From Acidobacteriota bacterium (GTDB lineage Bacteria; Acidobacteriota; Terriglobia; Terriglobales; Acidobacteriaceae), in the NCBI GenBank assembly GCA_028873155.1, contig JAGWML010000137.1:1-8132 (forward strand): a DNA stretch of 8,132 nucleotides, given 5' to 3'. This document shows positions 1 through 7,179 of this stretch, in pieces (positions within the stretch are counted from its first letter, which is position 1; the number at the start of each line of letters is the position of its first letter). The notes below the pieces were generated by a model that saw only the letters and a list, made by a program, of their open reading frames with translations, did no database searches and was not told the origin of the DNA. Position numbers and translations under genes: made by a program.

Positions 1-275
1 AGCGGGCTTCCGCCACCGAGGCCGATGATGGCATCGGGTTTGAAGGCGCGCGCAGTTGCAAGAAGCGCTTCAAAGTGAGCGACAGTCGGCTCGCTGCGCG
101 TGGAGTCATCGATGAGCGCGGCGGGATGAAGCCGGGCTGCGTGGAGACGATTGCTGGGCGAGGTGACGAGGAAAGGTCGCAGAATGCTGCGCGCCTGCAG
201 GTATCCGCGGGCGCTGTCAAGCGCACCAGGCCCGAAGACGAGCGTGGGAACCTGTTGAAGAGTGAGCGCAGTCAT
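1..275 (-). CDS. Iron-containing alcohol dehydrogenase, N-terminal part (cut by left window edge)
   Basis: About 91 codons are visible before the edge. The product begins MTALTLQQVPTLVFGPGAL and reaches a GLGGGSPL motif. The FGPGAL start followed by the GGGSP dinucleotide-binding loop is the signature of group III iron-dependent alcohol dehydrogenases. This cytoplasmic NAD(P)-linked family includes lactaldehyde reductase, 4-hydroxybutyrate dehydrogenase, methanol dehydrogenase and maleylacetate reductase. The metal-binding Asp/His residues lie in the unseen C-terminal half, so the subfamily cannot be told. The ATG overlaps the stop of the upstream aldolase gene in a 4-base ATGA junction. An AAGGG sits directly against the start, closer than a normal ribosome site, which suggests translational coupling. 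Its place as last visible gene of a sugar-acid operon suggests it reduces or oxidises an aldehyde made there, perhaps the aldolase product. The family is well supported; the substrate is inference. Confidence 0.85.
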   Translation of the reverse strand, partial: MTALTLQQVPTLVFGPGALDSARGYLQARSILRPFLVTSPSNRLHAARLHPAALIDDSTRSEPTVAHFEALLATARAFKPDAIIGLGGGSP

Positions 276-1066
276 CCCTTGCGTGCAACCGGGGCGCGTT
301 CGAGGATTTCGCGTGCGCGACTGAGAGAGTCGCCTGCGGCCTGCTTGAGGCAACTGATGTCGTTGGTGCAGTAGAGCAGGTCGATGCCGAGATCGAGCCA
401 GAAGGCGTAGTCGCCGGGAGCACAGGCAGTGGCGACAAGCTTGTTGTGGGTGCGCGCAGCGCGGAAGATCTTCGCGGAGGCCTCCTGTACGCGGGGATGG
501 TCAGTCTGGTTGGGCACGCCGAGGCTGGCGGCGAGATCAGCGGGGCCAATAAAGAGATCGACATCGGGCACAGCTGCGAGCTCGTCGATGCGCGCGAGAG
601 CGGCCCGCGTTTCGATCTGCCCCATGAGGCAGAGGTCGGCGTTCACCTGACGCTGGCGCGCGAGGATGTCGTCGGTGACTCCGTAGGAGACGGCGCGGGA
701 GACGGAGAAGACGCCACGGCTGCCCTCCGGGGCGAAGCGGGCGAAGGCTCGCAGGTCGTGGAGTTGCTCGGGATGCTCGATCATGGGTACGTCGAGGATG
801 TCGGGACCGCACTCGGCGCCTTTGAGTACGTTTTCACGGCGCACGTCAGGGATGCGGATCATGGTGAGCATGCCTGAGCCTGCGGCCATGCGGCAGAGGT
901 CGGCTGCTTCAGGGAAGGTGATATGGCCGTGCTCCATCTCGATCCAAATGGCCTGGTATCCGAGGTGTGCGCAGATTTCGAGGAAGAGCGGGTCGTAAAA
1001 ATAGACCGCGGCGCCCAGCAGGGTTTTGCCGCCGTTTTGAGCGACGGCTTGCCGAAGACGGTTCAT
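272..1066 (-). CDS. HpcH/HpaI-family class II 2-keto acid aldolase
   Basis: This 264-residue protein has the usual family length. It should cleave a 2-keto-4-hydroxy acid reversibly to pyruvate and an aldehyde in the cytoplasm, using a divalent metal. The EHG motif gives a likely catalytic His at residue 46. Arg71 in MIRIP matches the conserved substrate Arg, GQIE gives metal ligand Glu152, and FIGPADLAASLG gives metal ligand Asp177. The spacing agrees with E. coli HpcH (His45, Arg70, Glu149, Asp175, from memory). Known relatives act on 4-hydroxy-2-ketoheptanedioate (HpcH/HpaI), 5-keto-4-deoxyglucarate (GarL) and 2-keto-3-deoxyrhamnonate (RhmA); motifs alone do not choose among these. The ATG overlaps the symporter stop by 4 bases and has a GGGAG ribosome site 7 bases upstream. 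Its stop overlaps the alcohol dehydrogenase start. The neighbours suggest a pectin-derived keto-deoxy acid as substrate. Confidence 0.93.
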   Translation of the reverse strand: MNRLRQAVAQNGGKTLLGAAVYFYDPLFLEICAHLGYQAIWIEMEHGHITFPEAADLCRMAAGSGMLTMIRIPDVRRENVLKGAECGPDILDVPMIEHPEQLHDLRAFARFAPEGSRGVFSVSRAVSYGVTDDILARQRQVNADLCLMGQIETRAALARIDELAAVPDVDLFIGPADLAASLGVPNQTDHPRVQEASAKIFRAARTHNKLVATACAPGDYAFWLDLGIDLLYCTNDISCLKQAAGDSLSRAREILERAPVARKG

Positions 1067-2619
1067 GGAGTTTCTCCCAGGTGAATTGCGGATAAGCGGG
1101 ATCGTCTGCTTTGCAGCCAGTCCCAGAAGGTGTGCGCGGGTGCAGGATCTGCGCCGGCAGGAAGAAGAAATGCAGCGGCGAGGCCAACGCCAAGAAGGAG
1201 CAAGTTACCGATGGCGCCGATTGTGTACTCGTGCCATGGATAGTTGAAGCGGCCGAGGTTGAGCATCGTGCCACTGTTGAGTGTGAGCGAGGCGTAGGCT
1301 GTGAAGACAAGATTCGCCACGATGCCCGCCACGGCTGCGGCAGTGCCTGCGCGTGGCGCGAGGAAGGCGAGAAGAAAGAGCCCGGCGAGGCCGCCGGCGA
1401 CGATGGCAGTAGCGGTGTAGTAGAGCGCAAGAGCCAGACCGTGAGTGTGCGTGAGTGCGAGCGCAACAGCGATGGCGAGCATGCCGCAGAGCACGACGGC
1501 GGTCTTGCCGAAGCGGAGTCGCTGCGCGTCTGTGTGGCGCGGGAAGAAGTGCGCGTAGAAGTCTTCAGTGAGCACGAGCGCGAGGCAGTTCAGGTCCGAG
1601 GCGAGCATGGACATGGCCGCGCCGCAGAGGGCGGCGAGAATGAGCCCGCCTGCCCCGCCGGGTAGTGCAGTGACGATAAACCAGGGGAAGACCTGATCGG
1701 CACGGGTGAGCGTAGCGGGCAGTGCGAGGCCGCTGAGCCCGTAATAGGCCCAGAGCAGCGAGCCGATGAGCATGAAGGAGGTCCAAACGGGCAGGCAAAG
1801 CACGCCGCCAAGGAATGCGCCGCGGAGTGCATCGCCGTCCGTGCGCGCGGCGAGGTAGCGCTGCACGACGGTCTGATCGGCGGTGTATTTCTGCAGGTAG
1901 AAGAAGAAGCCGTAGAGGGCGAGGGTCCAGATGGTGGGCTGCGCGAGGTTGAAGCGGAGGCTGCCGAGGCTCATCTTGTGCTGCGCGGCGATGAGGTGCA
2001 GCATGGCTGCGGCGCTGACGTGCGAGGAGAAGAGCAGGAAGGCGAGGGTGACGGCGACGCCGACGCCGAGAAGAAAGCCCTGGACGACATCGGTCCAGAT
2101 GACGGCGCGCAGGCCACCGATGAAGGTGTAGGAGATGGCGACTGCGCCGAGCGCCATGAGCACGGGCGCAATGGGCAAGCCCGCAACGCCCGCGAGCGCG
2201 AGGGCGAGCAGGTAGAAGACGAAACCCATCTTGGCGAAGTGGCCCGCGGCAAAGGCAAAGGACGCATACATGCGCACGCCGGGGCCGAAGCGCTTCCCGA
2301 AGTACTCATAAGCCGACATGGAGACGACGTGACGGAAGAAGGGAACGATGAAGGGACCGACGGCTGCGAGCACGAGAACCAGCACGATGCCCGGAACGAG
2401 CAGGTTCCAGTTGCCCGCGTAGGCCGCGCCGGGATAGGCGATGAAGGTGACGCTGGTGATGATGGTGGCGACGAGGGAAATGCCTGCGGCCCATCCGGGG
2501 ATGGAGCGGTTGGCGACGAAGTAGGAGCCTGTGGTGGTCTGGCCGCGGCGGAAGCGCACGCCCACGCCCAGGAGCAGGAGCATGTAGGCGGCGACCACGA
2601 CGAGATCCACGCGGTGCAT
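1063..2619 (-). CDS. Sodium:solute symporter (SSS family)
   Basis: This 518-residue polytopic inner-membrane protein is rich in hydrophobic segments, consistent with the 13 or so helices of the SSS/SGLT family. Two family hallmarks are clear: GGLRAVIWTDVVQ at residues 168-180 and ADQTVVQRYLA at 247-257. A Ser-rich helix at about 335-345 (MSMLASDLN), followed by a TEDFY motif, is where the family places part of its second sodium site. It should couple sodium entry to uptake of a small organic solute. Members carry sugars, sialic acid, proline, pantothenate or carboxylates, and the sequence does not say which. Lying between catabolic enzymes, it most likely imports the acid they consume. One base separates its ATG from the pdxA2 stop, and its stop overlaps the aldolase start by 4 bases. 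Its own ribosome site is weak (AGG 6 bases upstream), so it may rely on coupled translation. Confidence 0.93.
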   Translation of the reverse strand: MHRVDLVVVAAYMLLLLGVGVRFRRGQTTTGSYFVANRSIPGWAAGISLVATIITSVTFIAYPGAAYAGNWNLLVPGIVLVLVLAAVGPFIVPFFRHVVSMSAYEYFGKRFGPGVRMYASFAFAAGHFAKMGFVFYLLALALAGVAGLPIAPVLMALGAVAISYTFIGGLRAVIWTDVVQGFLLGVGVAVTLAFLLFSSHVSAAAMLHLIAAQHKMSLGSLRFNLAQPTIWTLALYGFFFYLQKYTADQTVVQRYLAARTDGDALRGAFLGGVLCLPVWTSFMLIGSLLWAYYGLSGLALPATLTRADQVFPWFIVTALPGGAGGLILAALCGAAMSMLASDLNCLALVLTEDFYAHFFPRHTDAQRLRFGKTAVVLCGMLAIAVALALTHTHGLALALYYTATAIVAGGLAGLFLLAFLAPRAGTAAAVAGIVANLVFTAYASLTLNSGTMLNLGRFNYPWHEYTIGAIGNLLLLGVGLAAAFLLPAGADPAPAHTFWDWLQSRRSRLSAIHLGETP

Positions 2620-2620
2620 C

Positions 2621-3600
<980 letters not shown>

Positions 3601-3604
<4 letters not shown>

Positions 3605-4707
3605 GCGGGTCTCCCCAGTGCTTTGAGTATGTCGCAGAGGAGATCGGGCGCGCCGAATCCGCCGGATTTTGCGATCACGATGCGGCCGTCGAGCAAGCCG
3701 CCGTGCGCGATGCCCCAGGGGACTCCGGGAGCGAACTCGCCGCGCAGCAGGAAGGATTGCGCACCTAGGGCACGGGAAGCAAGCAGGGCCGTGTCGCCGC
3801 CAGTCATGAAGATCGCTTCAGGCTGAAGCTGAATGAACTCGTTGCGGATCTGCTGCCCGGCATCGGGCGAGGACTCGATCCGGAGCAGGCGGGTCTGTAC
3901 GGCGGCGGAAGCGGGCAGGTCCGCGAGCCGGTCGAGCTGCTGAGCGGTGGTGGCATGCATGGTGCCGGCGATGAGAAAGACGCGCGATGCACGCGGCAAG
4001 GGGGGGGCCGCTGCAGATAAACCGTCGAGGTTCGCGAGTGCCGTCGCCAGGCCAGCAGAGCCGGCGAAGAGCAGCCCGGGCAGGGACCGTGCGGCGTGGG
4101 CGAGCGCGGCGAGGTCGTGTTGCGTGGCGGCGTCGCAGAGGAGCAGCGATTTACCGGATGAGAGGGCGGGGGCGATGCCTGCGGCGTTGGGGATGATGGC
4201 GATCTTTGATTGCAAACCGGCGGGGAAGAGATCGCGCATGGAGCGCCGCTCGGCTTCTCCGGTGGAGCTGCGGATCTCCAGAGTTCCGTTGCGGACTGTG
4301 CGGCCGGTTGCAGGGAAGGCCGGTGCGAAAAGGATGGCGCGCGCATCGAGCGTCTGTTGGAGCGCGACGAGTTCGGCGGCGATGGGGCCGCGGAGGGCGG
4401 AGTCGACCTTTTTGAAGACGAACTGGACGGGCGCAAGCGCCAGTTGACCGGCAGCTTCAGCAACGGCGAACGCGGCGTCTTGAGGGGCAAGGTTGCGCGA
4501 TGCGGTGTTGAAGGCCTGGACGGGTTCGGGTGCGACGAAGCCCGCGGCGGATCCGAGCCAGACGCGAACCGTGCGATCTGGTCGAACGAAGGGCGCTGCG
4601 GCGTCACAGGCGCCTGTGAGATCGTCGGCGAGAATGCGAACCTGGAATGCAGGTGGAGCCGTCTCGGAGTTCAGTTGCTCGGCAGCGCGGACGGCAGAGA
4701 TATGCAT
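3601..4707 (-). CDS. DUF1537 four-carbon acid-sugar kinase (tetronate 4-kinase)
   Basis: The 368-residue product carries the landmarks of the DUF1537 kinase family in order: ADDLTGA at residues 27-33, KKVDSALRGPI at 99-109, APAFPATGRT at 128-137, GSAGLA at 216-221, TGGDTA at 302-307 and KSGGFG at 347-352. The N-terminal part binds the acid sugar and the C-terminal part binds ATP. Members phosphorylate the 4-hydroxyl of D-threonate, D-erythronate or 3-oxotetronate. Pairing with PdxA2 favours D-threonate or D-erythronate over 3-oxotetronate, whose kinase normally travels with an OtnC decarboxylase that is absent here. It is somewhat shorter than the roughly 400-450 residues usual for the family; the region after GRT (140-165) looks compact. 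The ATG is preceded by AAGG with a 9-base gap. It is the first gene of the operon, behind an AT-rich promoter patch. Family is secure; exact substrate is inferred. Confidence 0.92.
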
Positions 4708-4721
4708 GACAAAACGCCTTG

Positions 4722-4757
4722 TTTATTTTCGAGAGTATACATTTATTTTCTATTTTC
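4722..4757 (-). promoter_or_regulatory. GAAAATA direct repeats around the candidate promoter (possible operator)
   Basis: On the minus strand GAAAATAAA occurs at 4750-4742 and again at 4730-4722, exactly 20 bases apart, about two helix turns. A third partial copy, GAAAATA, lies at 4757-4751 directly before the first. The two full copies bracket the candidate -10 and the palindrome GTATAC (4735-4740). This arrangement suits a protein that binds one face of the DNA and blocks polymerase. Short A-rich repeats can also arise by chance in AT-rich DNA, so the regulatory role is unproven. Confidence 0.35.
4734..4739 (-). promoter_or_regulatory. Candidate -10 element of the kinase operon
   Basis: On the minus strand this reads TATACT, a 5 of 6 match to TATAAT, inside the only strongly AT-rich patch of the window. 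It would start transcription near 4727, leaving a leader of about 20 bases with the AAGG ribosome site before the kinase ATG. No good -35 hexamer lies 16-18 bases upstream, so the promoter may need an activator. Confidence 0.45.
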
Positions 4758-4763
4758 AGATTG

Positions 4764-4775
4764 CGATTGAAATCG
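4764..4775. repeat. 12-base inverted repeat upstream of the candidate promoter
   Basis: The plus strand reads cgattgaaatcg: perfect 5-base arms around a 2-base centre. It would be centred about 42 bases before the predicted start site, a position where activators often bind. It is short, so confidence is low. Confidence 0.3.
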
Positions 4776-4949
4776 GCGAATTCCGAAGAGCGGAACTCAA
4801 GTGCTGAGGCCAGGGCATCGCAGGGGCAGGCGCAGTCGTCAACGGCTGCAGGTATCTCATTCCCGTGCTTGACTTGCGGTTTGAGTGCCGGACGGATTGG
4901 CGATGGAATGGAGCGGGAACGGCTGCTCGGACAAAATTCCAGAGAGATG

Positions 4950-4984
4950 AGAAATGAGCCGCGCGTGCGCTGAAAGTTTGCTCA
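4950..4984 (-). terminator. Weak terminator-like structure after the CE8 gene
   Basis: On the minus strand TGAGC, which includes the CE8 stop codon, can pair with GCTCA 20 bases later. A small GCGC-AC-GCGC hairpin lies inside, and the pyrimidine-rich TTTCTC follows. The outer stem is only 5 base pairs and the T run is interrupted, so it may be weak or not function as a terminator. If it leaks, the pectinase transcript could continue into the kinase operon. Confidence 0.25.
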
Positions 4985-7156
4985 GTTCTGCGGGAACGGG
5001 TTCCAGCCGTCGTGCTCGGCGAGATACCGCCTCGGGTTCCAGCGCTCAGCCTGAGCCGGTGTGAGCTGATGTGAGTCCGGCTCGCGCGTGGCCGGACTGG
5101 CGCCGGGGCCGGTGGAGCGGAACTCGGCGAAGGTGGCGGTGGGCAGGCTGGGTTGGCCGAAGCGGGGCCACTCGGTCCAGCCGGCGGGAATGACCGGCGC
5201 GTCGATGCGGGTGTTGAGATAGACAACGGTGGCGTGCGGGCGCCAGGGACGGCCGAGAGTGATGCGGGTGTCGCTGGGGTCGGCAGTGAGCGTGCAGTGG
5301 CTGAAGACGTAGCCGCTCTGCTGCGCGGCATAGTGCTGGCCCTGCGCGGTGTACATGACCTCACGGCCGGGGATTCCGTGGAGCGTGCAGCGGTCAAATA
5401 CAGCCATACTGTCGCCGAAGATGAAGTCGGTGTTGCCTTCAATGTAGGAATCGCCAAAGTACTGGCGCGTGGGGACGCAGGGACCGTAGTCGCCGTAACA
5501 GTAGCGGGCGGCGGCGAAGAGCGTGTCCTGCGCGCCGAGCAGGCGCAGATGGCGGAACGCCGCGCGGTCTGCGGTGACGGCGAGCGCGACGGCCTGACCT
5601 TTGCCGGTCCCCGCGTCGTTGGCGATGGTCAGGTTGTCGATGGAGACGTTGTCCGCTTCTACGAACACAGTCGCGCTGTTGAAGGTGCCGGCGGATTTGG
5701 GTCCGGTGTTGTTGAAGACTAGGACGGTCTTTGCGGGGTCAGGATCGACGCCGTAGATGCGGACGTGGGCCTTGCGAATGGTGACGACCTCGCGATAGGT
5801 GCCGGGCTGGACGGCGATGGCACCGCCGGCGTCGGGCAGGGCATCGACGGCGGCCTGGACACTGCGGAAGGCGGCGCCGCCGTCAGCGGCGACGGTGAGA
5901 TGCGCCTGTGTGCCGGGTTGGGGAAGATGGCTGAGATCGATCGACCACTCGACCGGCGCAGGAATGGCAGTGTCGCGCGACTCTTCGCAGGATGCGGAGG
6001 CGTCGGGCTGTATGCCCTGCGGCTGGAGACGGCCCAGACCGGAGACGATGACGTGGTCCATCTGGACGATGTTGTCGGGGAGGTGTGTCTGCATCGCGGT
6101 GCTTTCCTGCTCGACGGCGAGCGGCTCGCGGACGCGCACGAGGCAAACATCCTGCAAGGTGATGTCGTGGATGGGTCCGCCCCGCTGGCCGCGGAGGTTG
6201 AAGAGGAATCCGCGGGAGGCGTCGGTGATGGAGGCGTGGCTTAACTGGATGCGGCTGGTATTGCCGTAGACATCGTCGCTGAAGGAGATGCCGGCTCCGC
6301 CAGTGACGTGAAGGCCTGAGATGGCGACGCGCGAGGTGCCGCCGAGGATGCTGGCGCGCAGGTCGATGGCCGCGCCGGCGATATGCGTTGAGAGGCCGGT
6401 GATGTGCGCGTCGGGTGAGTTGCTGAGCAGAAGACCGGGCGAGGCAGCGTCGGTGCTGGCGGAGTCGATGGAGACATCTTCGACAGTTAGGCCGATGGTT
6501 TTGTAGAGGGCGAGGGCGGTGCCGGGGGCATTGCGGAGATGGACGCCGCGGACGATGAAATTCTGCGATTCATATGACGAGATGAGTGCGGGGATCTCGA
6601 TGTGTGCGTGGTGCGATTGAGCGGAGTCGAGACGCTGCCACCACGAAGGCGCGACTTGTGCGGCACGGCCACCCTGGCCGTCGATCGTGCCGGGACCGAG
6701 GACGCCGCTGTGCGCAGCTTGATACGAGAAGAGGAACGGCTTGCAGTTGGGCTGCTCGCGCGGCTCGGCCGGCTCGCCGCAGCGGTGTGGGGCGAGATCG
6801 TAGTCACGCGGATTGCGCGAGGCGTAGAGCGTGACGCCGCGATCGAGGAAAAGCGTAACCCCTCGCGGGAGAATGAGCGGCGCAGACAAGAATGCGCTAT
6901 GGTTGCCGTCGGACTGAAGAACGACGGATTGGCCGGACAGGCAGCGCGAAAGCGCAGTCTGGATCCGCGAGGTGTCTGGGGGCTGCGGGCTGGTGGAGTG
7001 CGTCGCGGTGGTGTCGGTCATCCCTGCCTTGAGTACCGTGCACGCCTTGACCTGCACCAGAGCTGGCTGTGTGTAGAGAGGCGTGTGCGCGCACGCGATG
7101 GCCGCCAGCGCAGCGAGCGAGACGAGGAATTGAGGACGGCAGAGAGCATGAGGCAC
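4982..7156 (-). CDS. Exported two-domain protein: degenerate GH28-like beta-helix fused to CE8 pectin methylesterase
   Basis: This 724-residue protein begins with an export signal (Arg7, then a hydrophobic run at 10-22). AIAC at 19-22 could be a lipobox with Cys22 as lipid anchor; cleavage after Ala23 is the alternative. Residues about 60-385 are a GH28-like beta-helix, starting with a GPGTIDGQG motif (154-162). Residues about 418-715 are a CE8 pectin methylesterase, which removes methyl esters from homogalacturonan and releases methanol. CE8 residues are intact: GTYRE (452-456), Gln521 in QAVAL, Gln543 and Asp544 in QDTL, the nucleophile Asp577 in NTDFIFG, and Arg636 and Trp638 in LGRPWR. 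The GH28-like half lacks the catalytic Asp pair, the His and the Arg/Lys of that family, so it probably binds rather than cuts. The start is GTG, chosen for its strong ribosome site. It lies 23 bases after the GH28 gene. Confidence 0.93.
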   Translation of the reverse strand: MPHALCRPQFLVSLAALAAIACAHTPLYTQPALVQVKACTVLKAGMTDTTATHSTSPQPPDTSRIQTALSRCLSGQSVVLQSDGNHSAFLSAPLILPRGVTLFLDRGVTLYASRNPRDYDLAPHRCGEPAEPREQPNCKPFLFSYQAAHSGVLGPGTIDGQGGRAAQVAPSWWQRLDSAQSHHAHIEIPALISSYESQNFIVRGVHLRNAPGTALALYKTIGLTVEDVSIDSASTDAASPGLLLSNSPDAHITGLSTHIAGAAIDLRASILGGTSRVAISGLHVTGGAGISFSDDVYGNTSRIQLSHASITDASRGFLFNLRGQRGGPIHDITLQDVCLVRVREPLAVEQESTAMQTHLPDNIVQMDHVIVSGLGRLQPQGIQPDASASCEESRDTAIPAPVEWSIDLSHLPQPGTQAHLTVAADGGAAFRSVQAAVDALPDAGGAIAVQPGTYREVVTIRKAHVRIYGVDPDPAKTVLVFNNTGPKSAGTFNSATVFVEADNVSIDNLTIANDAGTGKGQAVALAVTADRAAFRHLRLLGAQDTLFAAARYCYGDYGPCVPTRQYFGDSYIEGNTDFIFGDSMAVFDRCTLHGIPGREVMYTAQGQHYAAQQSGYVFSHCTLTADPSDTRITLGRPWRPHATVVYLNTRIDAPVIPAGWTEWPRFGQPSLPTATFAEFRSTGPGASPATREPDSHQLTPAQAERWNPRRYLAEHDGWNPFPQN

Positions 7157-7162
7157 GAGGAA

Positions 7163-7168
7163 CTCCTT
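7163..7168 (-). promoter_or_regulatory. Ribosome binding site fixing the GTG start of the GH28-like/CE8 gene
   Basis: The minus strand reads AAGGAG followed by a 6-base spacer and then GTG. The only nearby ATG (7150-7148) is in another frame, so this site decides the start. The reading frame from GTG gives a proper signal peptide, which supports the choice. Confidence 0.75.
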
Positions 7169-7179
7169 GCGCTGTGCGG

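Larger units (their letters stand above)
4708..4981. other. Intergenic region between the pectinase genes and the sugar-acid operon
   Basis: This 274-base gap separates the stop of the CE8 gene from the kinase start. The part next to the kinase (about 4720-4775) is strikingly AT-rich against its surroundings and holds the promoter elements listed separately. The part next to the CE8 stop holds a weak terminator-like structure. Between about 4796 and 4950 I see no convincing gene, RNA or strong promoter. A 5-base-stem hairpin (TTCCG, loop AAGAG, CGGAA) at 4781-4795 has no T tract and no assigned role. Confidence 0.7.

Noticed and set aside
4735..4740. GTATAC palindrome as an ExuR/UxuR-type hexuronate operator
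   Set aside because: Only the 6-base core matches the TTGGTATACCAA-like operator. The flanks are asymmetric, and the core coincides with the likely -10 element, so chance is a sufficient explanation.
4756..5457. Minus-strand frame of 233 codons spanning the CE8 end and the intergenic region
   Set aside because: It overlaps the well-supported CE8 domain in another frame. The predicted product is a Ser/Pro/Arg-rich shadow with no motif.
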